Origin: Truepera sp.
GTDB lineage: Bacteria; Deinococcota; Deinococci; Deinococcales; Trueperaceae
Assembly (NCBI GenBank): GCA_032027045.1
Contig: JAVSMU010000001.1
Span: 1,323,579-1,387,578 of the forward strand
DNA length: 64,000 bases
Direction: 5' to 3'
Shown one piece after another: positions 36,274 through 44,192 of this stretch (positions are counted from its first letter, which is position 1; every line of letters begins with the position of its first letter). The translations under genes were made by a program, and so were the position numbers. The notes below the pieces were generated by a model. It was given only the letters and a program-made list of their open reading frames with translations. It did not search any database and was not told where the DNA came from.

Positions 36274-37746
36274 TTACATACCCGCCGGCCCGGCCCGCCG
36301 GTACGCGAGTCGTACCTCTTCACCGCGTGAGTTCTTACCGCTCGTCGTGAACGTATCGGGAGTCTGAAACGTGACTCGGAACGTGCGGATGATGTCCTCC
36401 GGCTTCGCGGGCTGGCAGCTACCCCGCACGCACATCTGGGGCGAGTGGTTCGTCACCTGCAACAGAACCATGCCCTCCGGCGAGACGGTGAAAGTCCCCT
36501 CGTATAACGCCACCGGCTTGCCATCTTGGGAGAAGTCGTGGCGCCACGAGCCGTTCGCTCCGAAGGTAGAGAACACCGTGAACGTCAGGCTGGCATCGAT
36601 CTTCTGTTCGGCCTGCCACACCCCCGTTAGGTTCGAGGCCGACACCGGTGCGGTCGGCGCACCTCCTCCTAGCGGATTTGCCCCCGGCACCGGCGGGAAA
36701 CCACCACCGGCAGGCGGCACCGGCGGGAAACCACCACCAGCTGGCGGCGGCGGGAAACCACCACCGGTAGGCGGCATCGGCGGGAACCCACCACCAGCTG
36801 GCGGCGGCGGGAAGCCGTCCCCAGCTGGCGGCGCCATCGGCGGCACCGCACTCGGAACGCCGAATCCCGGGACCTGCGAGCTGCCGCCGGCAGCCGCGCT
36901 TCGGCGGTACACCGTCTGCTCGCCCGATTGAGTATCCGTGGCCACGATCGTGTCGGCGTCCTGAAAGTACACCTGATCAGCCCCGCTGCTATCGGCCATC
37001 AGGTTGTCCTGGCACTGACCTCTGAAACAGACTTGGGGAGAGCGACTCGTCTCCTGGTACTGCAAGACCCCGTCTTGCGAGAAGGTGTAGGGCCCGCCGA
37101 AGTACGCGAGTGGTTGTCCCTCCGCCACGAAGTCCACCCGCCAAGTGCCGCTGGCGTCTAGCTTGAGTTCGATCGTGAACGGCGTACCGTCATCGAACTG
37201 GTCTTCGGTTCGCCAAGTGCCCGTTATGTCACCCTGCTGTTGCCCAAGCGGCCCGGGCATCGCCTGCTGGGGCGGGGCAGCTGGTTGCGGCAAACCCCCA
37301 CCTCCTCCGGGCATCCCAGGTTGGTTGGCGTCCGGAGGCGCGGGCGGGTAAGGTACCCCGCCTCCCGCCGGAGGAGTTTGTATGCGGTGAGCCTGGTACT
37401 GCTCATACGAGCCTTGTTGCGGCTGACCCGTTGCATCGACCTGGAACAGCCAGATGAGGAGTGTGGTGTCGTCCGGCTGAAGCTGAGCCGCGAAGCCGTG
37501 CACCTCTCCGTCCAGGAAGAATGTGCCCTGGGCGTTCCGCTGGTCGCTGACGATATTGAGCGGCAAGGGCGCGGCCTGACCCTGCAACACTCCCGTAAGC
37601 CGGCCGTCAGCTTGTTGTTCGAAGATCACCCGGAAACCGATCTCCGTCTCCTGCCATGCACCGACGAGCGGATGTTGTGCCGCCGCAGCAAGCGGCAACG
37701 CCAGGATGGCTAGCAATATGAGCGTCCTACCAGGGGTCGTGCGCAT
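36274..37746 (-). CDS. Secreted three-module protein with Pro/Gly repeat linkers
   Basis: A 490-residue exported protein with a signal peptide over residues 1-23. Three related beta-rich modules can be seen. They open with PLVGAWQETEIGFRVIFEQQ (about 26), DITGTWRTEDQFDDGTPFTI (about 172) and LTGVWQAEQKIDASLTFTVF (about 373). The last two each contain SPQ(V/M)C(F/V)RG(Q/S)CQ with two cysteines. Linkers are proline/glycine rich; the second is built from FPPPPAGGG-type repeats. It may be an envelope or extracellular binding protein; no enzyme signature is visible. AGGAGG lies 5 nt before the ATG. Confidence 0.75.
   Translation of the reverse strand: MRTTPGRTLILLAILALPLAAAAQHPLVGAWQETEIGFRVIFEQQADGRLTGVLQGQAAPLPLNIVSDQRNAQGTFFLDGEVHGFAAQLQPDDTTLLIWLFQVDATGQPQQGSYEQYQAHRIQTPPAGGGVPYPPAPPDANQPGMPGGGGGLPQPAAPPQQAMPGPLGQQQGDITGTWRTEDQFDDGTPFTIELKLDASGTWRVDFVAEGQPLAYFGGPYTFSQDGVLQYQETSRSPQVCFRGQCQDNLMADSSGADQVYFQDADTIVATDTQSGEQTVYRRSAAAGGSSQVPGFGVPSAVPPMAPPAGDGFPPPPAGGGFPPMPPTGGGFPPPPAGGGFPPVPPAGGGFPPVPGANPLGGGAPTAPVSASNLTGVWQAEQKIDASLTFTVFSTFGANGSWRHDFSQDGKPVALYEGTFTVSPEGMVLLQVTNHSPQMCVRGSCQPAKPEDIIRTFRVTFQTPDTFTTSGKNSRGEEVRLAYRRAGPAGM
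36688..36838. repeat. Minisatellite encoding the Pro/Gly linker
   Basis: Near-repeats of 27-33 bp built around GGCGGGAAACCACCACC run through this segment and encode PPPAGGGFPP variants on the minus strand. All unit lengths are multiples of three. Copy number is likely to vary between strains. Confidence 0.75.
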
Positions 37747-37895
37747 GGTCGCCTCCTGCCCTACAGATAAGGCGAGAGCCCTTAAACCTGAGTTAAATCA
37801 GGTTTAGCACCATCGCTGGTTGCAGCTTCTACCGGAGCCGCACCCAACTCGCTAATGGCATGCGGTTGGCCGCGTCCGAACACGTGCTCGGACGC

Positions 37896-38275
37896 TTACC
37901 CGAAGCGCAATTCGTCGGCCAACCGCTGCGCGTACCCCGGCTCGATCCACCACGACACCGCCACTTCCCACGCCAAACGTGCCCTCTCGACCCGGATTCG
38001 CTTCACGCGGCCGTCCAGGCCCGAGAGTGGCACCTCATCCAAGAGGGCAACGTCAGCCCGCCCGCTAGCAACTCACCACTCCTGCTAGGCACGAAGCCTG
38101 GCACCACGAAGCCCATCCTCCGGGCGACACCCTGCACCGCTCCAAGCCAGTTGATCGCTTCGCTGCTACGGGGGCCCCGTTTGGCTACTAGCTTCTCACC
38201 GTCGCGCTCGACCAGTAAGGAGCCGTTTCGGTTCCCGCCGACAAGTTGTCTGATGATGCGACAGTCGCCCCATGG
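37896..38275 (-). pseudogene. Remnant of an aminoglycoside-phosphotransferase-like gene
   Basis: The N-terminal part of a kinase lobe is readable (GGNRNGSLLVERDGEKLVAK, then WLGAVQGVARRMGFVVPGFV and GELLAGGLTL). At about 38050 the match continues in another frame with a typical C-terminus (LDEVPLSGLDGRVKRI, then LAWEVAVSWWIEPGYAQRL), ending at 37896. The catalytic HxD loop and Mg2+ site between them are absent, so an internal deletion plus frameshift has inactivated it. Confidence 0.65.
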
Positions 38276-38375
38276 CCGCAGTCGGTGCTCCCAGGAGCCT
38301 GACGGGTTCACGCGCCTCAAGGTACGTGCCTTCTCGAACACCGCCGGCCCAAGCCGGCCCTGACGGCTGTAACAC

Positions 38376-38870
38376 CTATGGCTGACGCCCACCCGTCAAC
38401 CTGGCATCCAGCCGCACCCGCTCCTGCCTGATGACCTCGAGGCGTTCGGCCTTCGGATGTAGCGGGTTTATCAGCACGTTCAAGTCATAAGGCATCACGA
38501 AGCTGGGCGCGAGTAACGCCAGGCTCCGTTTCTCGCGTAACCACGCCGTGCCGTACTCACGCGTGAGAAGCTCGGGGTCGTCACCGGGGGCGTCTTCGCG
38601 AAGCCGCAGGAGCTGTTCCGCCGACACCGTCTCGACGTCGTCCGGCAGATCGATCTCGATAAGCGTGCGCTCGCCGAAGTCGCTGGGCTGAACCAAGTGG
38701 GCAATCGTCTCGAGCGCGGCCAGGCTGGCGTTGGCCGCCGCGTATAGCACGGGGTGGCCCGGTTCGTTCCAGCGGTTGGCGGCAACCCGGCCGCCCGCCC
38801 CGTCGAGCGGATCGAAGCCCGGCGCCCGGGCGTAAGGGGCACTATGCGGGTAAATCCGCCACGCCCGCAA
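38376..38870 (-). CDS. RES-domain toxin
   Basis: The 164-residue protein begins RAWRIYPHSAPYARAPGFDP and continues with RVAANRWNEPGHPVLYAA, the conserved RES core with arginine, glutamate and tyrosine residues. Experimentally studied relatives (MbcT, ParT, Res) degrade or modify with NAD+. TTG start, 1 nt after the stop of its Xre antitoxin gene. It forms a type II toxin-antitoxin module. Confidence 0.88.
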   Translation of the reverse strand: MRAWRIYPHSAPYARAPGFDPLDGAGGRVAANRWNEPGHPVLYAAANASLAALETIAHLVQPSDFGERTLIEIDLPDDVETVSAEQLLRLREDAPGDDPELLTREYGTAWLREKRSLALLAPSFVMPYDLNVLINPLHPKAERLEVIRQERVRLDARLTGGRQP

Positions 38871-38871
38871 G

Positions 38872-39267
38872 CTAGTAGGTTCCGTACTCGATCTGCAGCA
38901 GCTTGTTCTTGACTCGCTCGTAGCCCTTGACGGTCTCGAGCAGGTCGATGGGACGCTCGCCGCCCAGCGAGAGAACGGGCGAGGTGAGCCACTCGCGCGC
39001 CTTGGCTTCGCTGCCGAGCACGCGTTCGCCCAGGTCGAGCAGGGAGTCGAGCATCTCGACCTTGGCCGACTCAGCGTCCTCGAGCCTGCCCCTTTGGGCC
39101 CGGCGCTGGTAGGTGCGGAAGCTGACGCCGATGTACTCGGCCATCTGCTCGTTGGTGGCGCCCAGGCGCTCGCGGACGCTCTCCGAGAACTCGAACGGCC
39201 GCTCGGCGAAGACGGTGGTCGCCCGCTTCGCCGCCGCGCTTCGTTGCCCGCTTGTGATGCTCGTCAT
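38872..39267 (-). CDS. Xre/MbcA/ParS-family antitoxin of the RES toxin
   Basis: This protein of about 131 residues has an N-terminal HTH-like segment (LGATNEQMAEYIGVSFRTYQ) and the C-terminal toxin-binding domain (DLGERVLGSEAKAREWLTSP, then VKGYERVKNKLLQIEYGTY). That layout is the standard partner of RES toxins. I prefer the ATG at 39267 over the upstream TTG at 39294. The promoter upstream is embedded in an inverted repeat. Confidence 0.87.
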   Translation of the reverse strand: MTSITSGQRSAAAKRATTVFAERPFEFSESVRERLGATNEQMAEYIGVSFRTYQRRAQRGRLEDAESAKVEMLDSLLDLGERVLGSEAKAREWLTSPVLSLGGERPIDLLETVKGYERVKNKLLQIEYGTY

Positions 39268-39295
39268 GATCGTCGCCCGCCTCCCTTCCGTCAAT

Positions 39296-39317
39296 GTGAC
39301 GCATCATTATACGTCAC
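39296..39317 (-). promoter_or_regulatory. Operator/promoter of the xre-res module
   Basis: GTGACG (39296-39301) and CGTCAC (39312-39317) form a perfect inverted repeat with a 10-nt spacer. On the minus strand the spacer contains the exact consensus -10 box TATAAT (39306-39311). Binding of the Xre antitoxin would cover the -10 directly. The right arm overlaps the stop codon of the metallo-hydrolase gene. Confidence 0.65.
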
Positions 39318-39991
39318 TCTTGCACCGTAAACTCGGAGCGCCCGTCCAGCAACGCGCTGCCGCCATGGCTCGTCTCCACGCGCGACGGTTCGAGGCGCTC
39401 CAGGATCCGTTCGCTACGCGCCGCCTGGCCACGGTCGACGGAGTACAAGTGCCCCAGGTGATGAAGTTCGCCCTTCCGCGCTTTGAACAGGTCTCCTGCG
39501 AGCAACACGCCGTCCTGCTCGTGCTGGTACACGACGTGACCGGGTGTGTGCCCGGGCGCCAGCCACGGCGTCAGGCCGCCGAGAGGTTCGAGTGTCCCAT
39601 CCGCGCGCTCGAGCAACGCCCGCGCGAGTCCCTTGTGGGAAGGCTGAAATAGGCGGCTTATGCGCGGGTAGGCGCGCTCCCCTTCCAGGAAAGGCAGCTC
39701 GAGGCGGTGCGCGTATACGGGCACGTGCCACTCACGCGCGATCAGCGGTGCGCCGCCGGCATGATCCGGGTGCCCGTGCGTCAGCAGGACGCGCTGCAAA
39801 GGGCCCGCCTCAACCGCCTCGACGGCCGTTAGCAGGTCGTGGGCCATGAACCAGAACCCGCTGTCGACCAGGGTGAGTCCGCCCGCGTCAGCCACGAGCC
39901 ACACGTGCACGGCGGTGAACCGCGACAACCGCACCTGCCAGATGTGCGGCGATATCTTCTCGAGCCTCGTTGGCCACGTCGTCAACGGCAT
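39314..39991 (-). CDS. Metallo-beta-lactamase-fold hydrolase
   Basis: The 225-residue protein has the MBL motif LLTHGHPDHAGG (HxHxDH variant, zinc ligands) and further metal ligands in the LAPGHTPGHVVYQ and LLAGDLF segments. It resembles glyoxalase II-like hydrolases, but the substrate is unknown. ATG start with a TACGCT box ending 7 nt before it, so a leaderless transcript is likely. Confidence 0.88.
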   Translation of the reverse strand: MPLTTWPTRLEKISPHIWQVRLSRFTAVHVWLVADAGGLTLVDSGFWFMAHDLLTAVEAVEAGPLQRVLLTHGHPDHAGGAPLIAREWHVPVYAHRLELPFLEGERAYPRISRLFQPSHKGLARALLERADGTLEPLGGLTPWLAPGHTPGHVVYQHEQDGVLLAGDLFKARKGELHHLGHLYSVDRGQAARSERILERLEPSRVETSHGGSALLDGRSEFTVQE

Positions 39992-40066
39992 TCCCTAGAG
40001 CGTAATCGTCAAACGCGGCTTCGGACGTTCCGAACTGCCTTAAGAAACGCAAGACCGAGGATAGGG

Positions 40067-40462
40067 TCAAGCCGGGCAGGAACAACGCGCCCACGTCGAG
40101 TTGACGCTGGCGGCAGCATCTGACCACGAAAGTTCGAGGTACTCGTCGAGCGCCTCGTTGACGACCTGGTTCAGCGACTTGTCGTGGGTCATGGGGTAGA
40201 CCGACGCGCGTCGATGATGCTCTTGGCCAACGCGAACGTTGAACGTACCCTTGAAGGGCTCGTCGGGCATCGTCCCAAGTTCTCGGCAAGTGGCGAGGTA
40301 ATCGTCTACAGCTTCCTCGAAGGCTCCCTCGAGCGTCGCAACATCCGTACCTTCAAACGTGATCAGGCTGCGCACATGTTCGATCTTCCCGTAGAACAGG
40401 TGATCTTCGGCGCTGTATTGCACCGACCCGAGATAGCCTTTGTGCTCCATCATGTTCCTCAT
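40067..40462 (-). CDS. hicB: HicB-family antitoxin
   Basis: The 131-residue protein shows the HicB partial RNase H-like fold (YLGSVQYSAEDHLFYGKIEH, then LEGAFEEAVDDYLATCRELG) and the C-terminal DNA-binding segment GTFNVRVGQEHHR, then KSLNQVVNEALDEYL. The last 18 residues look unlike the family and may follow a late frameshift. ATG overlaps the hicA stop (ATGA). Confidence 0.85.
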   Translation of the reverse strand: MRNMMEHKGYLGSVQYSAEDHLFYGKIEHVRSLITFEGTDVATLEGAFEEAVDDYLATCRELGTMPDEPFKGTFNVRVGQEHHRRASVYPMTHDKSLNQVVNEALDEYLELSWSDAAASVNSTWARCSCPA

Positions 40463-40647
40463 ATCAATCCCTCCCTCGTAAGCGTGTCGAGTACAAGTTC
40501 GACTTGGTAGGCCTTCAGCTCATTGCCAGGATGTGGCTTGTGACGGCTGATCATCCCGGCGGCCTCGTGCATGAATCGCCACCTCGAGCCCCCTGTCTTG
40601 CCGCGCTTGATTTCGCTGTACCCAAGTCCCTTGAGCAGCGTCTCCAC
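40459..40647 (-). CDS. hicA: HicA-family mRNA interferase toxin
   Basis: A 62-residue dsRBD-like toxin with YSEIKRGKTGGSRWRFMHEA and the catalytic-histidine region ISRHKPHP, then LKAYQVELVLDTL, typical of HicA. GTG start. The same frame remains open upstream and reads like family sequence (GELTWNE), so the true N-terminus may lie further 5' or be damaged. Toxin precedes antitoxin, as usual for hicAB. Confidence 0.82.
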   Translation of the reverse strand: METLLKGLGYSEIKRGKTGGSRWRFMHEAAGMISRHKPHPGNELKAYQVELVLDTLTREGLI

Positions 40648-40780
40648 CTCGTTCCACGTGAGCTCACCACGAGGTTGTCCTTTACCGTTCTTAGCCCAAC
40701 TCGCTTTCTTACTCGTCGACGGGAAACTCGCGCCTGTTCTCGCAAGAGCCAGATACTAACGACCCGATTAGGATTCACGC

Positions 40781-41491
40781 TCACTCGCGCAAGTAAAGGG
40801 CGTTCAACGTGAAGTGGTAGCCGCGCGCCGTCTTCACGTGCACACGTTCGGTCGGGAGAAGCGTCTTCAGGCCGTGGCGCGCGAAGTCCGCGTCCAGATC
40901 TTCGGGTTTGGGCAGCGTCATGCGGCGGTCCTCGGAGCCGTAACCCTGCCACACGTCACGCTCTCCCGGCACGGGCGTCAGCGGACGGCCGGCGGGCTGG
41001 GAACCGGGCCCGAAGTTGGCTACCAGGCAGAGGCCGCCGACCCGGAGCACGCGAGCCGCTTCGGCCAGCGTGGCATGCCACTCCGCGGAATCCTGTGCGT
41101 CCTGGAACACGCCTAGTGCCAGGACCAGGTCGAAACTGGCGTCCGCTTCAGGGCGCAGGTCACGCATCTCGCCGACGCGGACGCGCCGTGTGGCCTCCTG
41201 CGTGCCTAGCACCTCGCTCAAGAGTTCGCGCGTCTTCGCCACCATGGCCGCTGACGCGTCGACGGCCCAGACGTCGGCGCCCCAGCGCGCTAGCCACACT
41301 GTGTTGCGGCCGCCGGCGCAACCGATGTCCAGAACGCGTGGCGAGGCCGGCGGGGCCCACTCCCTAAGGACGTCGGCGTAAGGCCCCTCGCCCGCGAACA
41401 GGGCCAGCAGTCTACGGTCGGGCGGCCGTGCAGCGAAGCGCTCGACGACCTCGGCGCTCTCCCACATGGATGCCGGGTTCATGAGGAACAT
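40781..41491 (-). CDS. SAM-dependent methyltransferase, class I
   Basis: The 236-residue protein has motif I VLDIGCAGGRNTVWLA (about residues 52-67), motif II VWAVDASAAMV and motif IV SFDLVLALGVF. It belongs to the large group of small-molecule methyltransferases. The substrate is not predictable. It is a single gene upstream of hicAB and divergent from the PrpD gene. Confidence 0.82.
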   Translation of the reverse strand: MFLMNPASMWESAEVVERFAARPPDRRLLALFAGEGPYADVLREWAPPASPRVLDIGCAGGRNTVWLARWGADVWAVDASAAMVAKTRELLSEVLGTQEATRRVRVGEMRDLRPEADASFDLVLALGVFQDAQDSAEWHATLAEAARVLRVGGLCLVANFGPGSQPAGRPLTPVPGERDVWQGYGSEDRRMTLPKPEDLDADFARHGLKTLLPTERVHVKTARGYHFTLNALYLRE

Positions 41492-41555
41492 TGTGGCACC
41501 GCCCGTCAGATCGACCCGTGACGGTGCGGGTGTCGAGCGCTTGGGCGACGAGTCA

Positions 41556-41690
41556 AGCGGCGGCCTTCAGCCATCGGCTTACCCCTAACACGATCAGTCC
41601 CTGCCCAACCAGGTAGGTCAGCGTGATGAGCGAGTCCGGCAAGCGGACGACAGGATGGCCCGCCACGACCGGGTCGGTTGCATTCGCTGG
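41556..41690 (-). pseudogene. Truncated tail of a membrane protein gene
   Basis: In the 340-nt gap before the PrpD gene, one minus-strand frame reads coherently for about 43 codons (YPANATDPVVAGHPVVRLPD, then SLITLTYLVGQGLIVLGVSR), ending in TGA at about 41556. It has no start codon and is preceded by a stop. It looks like the last transmembrane helix of a lost gene; the family is unknown. Confidence 0.35.
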
Positions 41691-41831
41691 ATAGCATTAT
41701 CGCGCTTAGGTCGTGCGGACTAGCGCGAGATCGCGTTGCCGGCCGAGCAGGCCGAGGGGTCCTATACCAACGTGAAAGCTGAGCATGCAATTCCTGTAGA
41801 CCGCTCCTACGATGGTCTTGAGGAGGTTTAT

Positions 41832-43241
41832 ATGACTCAAGTTCAGCAGCTAGCAACCTTCGTCGGTAAGGCGAATTACCACATGCTTTCGCCTCAAGCC
41901 GTTGCACAACTAAAAATCCGTGTCCTAGATAGCCTCGCATGTGCGATCGGTGCACTGGATGGACCGCCGGTGCGCGCCATCGCCGAGATGATCGACGAGT
42001 TCGGTGGCAAACCGCTCAGCACACTCATCGGCGGCGGCAAGACCGCCCCCGACCGGGCCGCGCTCTATAACGGCGCCCTGGTGCGCTACCTCGACTTCAA
42101 CGACAGCTTCCTGGCGCCGGGTGAAACGTGCCACCCGAGCGACAACGTCGCGCCGGTGCTGGCGGCCGCCGAGTACGCGGGCGCGAGCAGCAAGCAGTTC
42201 CTGACGGCCCTGGCCGTCGCGTATCAGGTGCAGACCCGCTTGTCCGAAGTGGCGCCGGTGCGCGACAAGGGCTTCGACCATACTGTCCAGGGTTCCTACG
42301 CCGCGGCAGCGGGCGTGGCCAAGGCGCTCGGGTTGGACGACGCCAGGACGGCCAACGCCATCGCCATAGCCGGCACCGCCCTCAACGCCCTGCGCGTAAC
42401 GCGCACCGGGGCGCTGTCGAACTGGAAGGGCCTGGCGTACCCGCACACCGCGTTCGGCGCCACTCACGCGGCCTTCCTGGCGGCCCACGGCATCACCGGC
42501 CCCGCCGAGGTGTTCGAGGGCAACAAGGGCTTCATGGACTCCATCAGTGGGCCGTTCGAGATCGATTGGTCCAAGGAAGACCTCGAGATGGTGACGCGCA
42601 CCATCATCAAGAAGTACAACGCCGAGATCCACTCCCAGGCGGCCATCGAGGGCGCCCTGGAGCTCAAGGAGAAGCACGGCTTCACGGCCGATCAGGTCGA
42701 GCGCATTGACATCGACATCTTCGACGTCGCCTTCAACATCATCGGCGGCGGCGAGGAGGGCGACAAGACCATCGTTCGCAACAAGGAAGAGGCTGACCAC
42801 AGCCTGCAGTACATGGTGGCAGCGGCGCTGCTCGACGATCAGGTGCTGCCACCGCAGTACGCGCCCGAACGCATCGTCGCCGACGACGTGCAGCAGCTCC
42901 TCCACCGCGTGAAGGTGCGGGCGACTGATGAAATGAGCAAGCGCTTCCCCGCCGAACACGCCTGTAAGGTAACGATCCACCTCACGGATGGGCGCCACTT
43001 CGTGGTCGACAAGCACGACTACGAGGGCTTCACCACCAACCCGATGAGTTGGGACACCGTGCGCAACAAGTTCGACTACCTGAGCGCGCCCCACGCCGGC
43101 CAGGAGCTGCGTGACGCCATCGCGGCGGCAGTCTTCGACCTCGAGAACGTGCCGCTTCCCGACCTGATGAAGCTTCTCGCGAGAGTCGGCGCCATCACCA
43201 ACCGTAACGAGCGGCCGGCAGAGCCTGCCGCCGCCCGCTGA
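41832..43241 (+). CDS. MmgE/PrpD-family dehydratase
   Basis: The 469-residue protein matches the MmgE/PrpD fold throughout: RVLDSLACAIGALDGPPVRAI, ALYNGALVRYLDFNDSFLAPGETCHPSDN and GTALNALRVTRTGALSNWKG. Members include 2-methylcitrate dehydratase and aconitate- or itaconate-metabolising enzymes. No other methylcitrate-cycle gene is nearby, so the substrate is open. I chose the ATG at 41832, with AGGAGG 5 nt upstream. A ComA-like gene follows after 28 nt. Confidence 0.9.
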   Translation: MTQVQQLATFVGKANYHMLSPQAVAQLKIRVLDSLACAIGALDGPPVRAIAEMIDEFGGKPLSTLIGGGKTAPDRAALYNGALVRYLDFNDSFLAPGETCHPSDNVAPVLAAAEYAGASSKQFLTALAVAYQVQTRLSEVAPVRDKGFDHTVQGSYAAAAGVAKALGLDDARTANAIAIAGTALNALRVTRTGALSNWKGLAYPHTAFGATHAAFLAAHGITGPAEVFEGNKGFMDSISGPFEIDWSKEDLEMVTRTIIKKYNAEIHSQAAIEGALELKEKHGFTADQVERIDIDIFDVAFNIIGGGEEGDKTIVRNKEEADHSLQYMVAAALLDDQVLPPQYAPERIVADDVQQLLHRVKVRATDEMSKRFPAEHACKVTIHLTDGRHFVVDKHDYEGFTTNPMSWDTVRNKFDYLSAPHAGQELRDAIAAAVFDLENVPLPDLMKLLARVGAITNRNERPAEPAAAR

Positions 43242-43269
43242 GGACGAACGGAAGAACGAGGAGACCAGT

Positions 43270-44085
43270 ATGAACAGCAACTTCGCATTCCTCAACATGA
43301 ACGAGCGCTCCGGCAAGCCACGCACCACCGGCCTCACCGAGATCCGCGGGGCGTACTACAGCCCCATGGGCAAGCGCTACCTGGCCGACGTGCTGGAGAC
43401 CATGCACCCCTACGTCGACTCGCTCAAGTTCGCGGGCGGGTCGTTCACCCTCTACCCCGACCAGGCCCTCGCGGACGTCGTCAAGACCGCCCATGACCAT
43501 GACGTCATGGTCTCGACAGGCGGCTTCATGGAGTACGTGCTAACCCAGGGGAACGACGCGGTGGACGCGTACATCAAGGCGTGCAAGAAGGTGGGCTTCG
43601 ACATCATCGAACTCTCCACCGGCTTCATAACGCTGCCGACCGACGACTGGCTGCGCCTGGTCGAGAAGGTACAGAAGGCCGGGCTCAAGGCCAAGCCGGA
43701 GGTGGGCGTCCTGTTCGGCGCCGGCGGTGACACGCCGGAAGAACAGATGGAGGAGAACCTCCAGGACCCCGAATGGGCCATCAGCCAAGCCGAGCGCTTC
43801 ATCGACGCGGGCGCCTACCTCATCATGATCGAGTCGGAGGGCATCACCGAGAACGTCACCCGGTGGCGCACCGACGTGGTGGCCAAGGTCATCAACCGCC
43901 TGGGCCTCGAGAAGGTGATGTTCGAGGCCGCCGACCCGCAGGTCTTCGCCTGGTACGTGCAGAACTACGGCCCGGAGGTCAACCTGTTCGTCGACCACAG
44001 CCAGATCGTGCAGCTCGAGACGCTGCGGCGCGGCATCTGGGGTACCGACAAGCTGTGGGGGCGGGTCATCACCTACAAGGGTTAG
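43270..44085 (+). CDS. Phosphosulfolactate synthase (ComA)-like protein
   Basis: The 271-residue TIM-barrel protein of the ComA/HSA32 family shows GLTEIRGAYYSPMGKRYLADVL, VDSLKFAGGSFTLYP and FDIIELSTGFITLP. It also has a C-terminal IESEGITENVTRWRTD. ComA joins phosphoenolpyruvate and sulfite in coenzyme M synthesis; bacterial relatives often have other roles. It is cotranscribed with the PrpD-type gene. GAGGAG precedes the ATG. Confidence 0.85.
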   Translation: MNSNFAFLNMNERSGKPRTTGLTEIRGAYYSPMGKRYLADVLETMHPYVDSLKFAGGSFTLYPDQALADVVKTAHDHDVMVSTGGFMEYVLTQGNDAVDAYIKACKKVGFDIIELSTGFITLPTDDWLRLVEKVQKAGLKAKPEVGVLFGAGGDTPEEQMEENLQDPEWAISQAERFIDAGAYLIMIESEGITENVTRWRTDVVAKVINRLGLEKVMFEAADPQVFAWYVQNYGPEVNLFVDHSQIVQLETLRRGIWGTDKLWGRVITYKG

Positions 44086-44155
44086 TGGGAGGTCCGATCG
44101 GCGGGACCAGTACGAGTTTCGGTTCCGCCATCGGTCGAGTTTCGGCCCTACGCTC

Positions 44156-44192
44156 GTGCGCACCCGAGGAACCCTCTCGGGTGCGCACTTTT
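44156..44192 (+). terminator. Rho-independent terminator after the comA-like gene
   Basis: A perfect 13-bp stem (GTGCGCACCCGAG and complement, 44156-44168 and 44176-44188) with a 7-nt loop is followed by TTTT (44189-44192). It ends the prpD-comA unit, and the hairpin also lies just beyond the stop of the convergent methyltransferase gene. Confidence 0.85.

Noticed and set aside
37855..38363. Plus-strand frames of 77 and 167 codons in the phosphotransferase remnant
   Set aside because: They show no family resemblance; the coherent protein signal is on the minus strand in two frames.
41925..43337. Long minus-strand open frame of 470 codons opposite the MmgE/PrpD gene
   Set aside because: It is the mirror of a well-conserved gene in GC-rich DNA; its translation is dominated by G, R, H, V and D and shows no domain.
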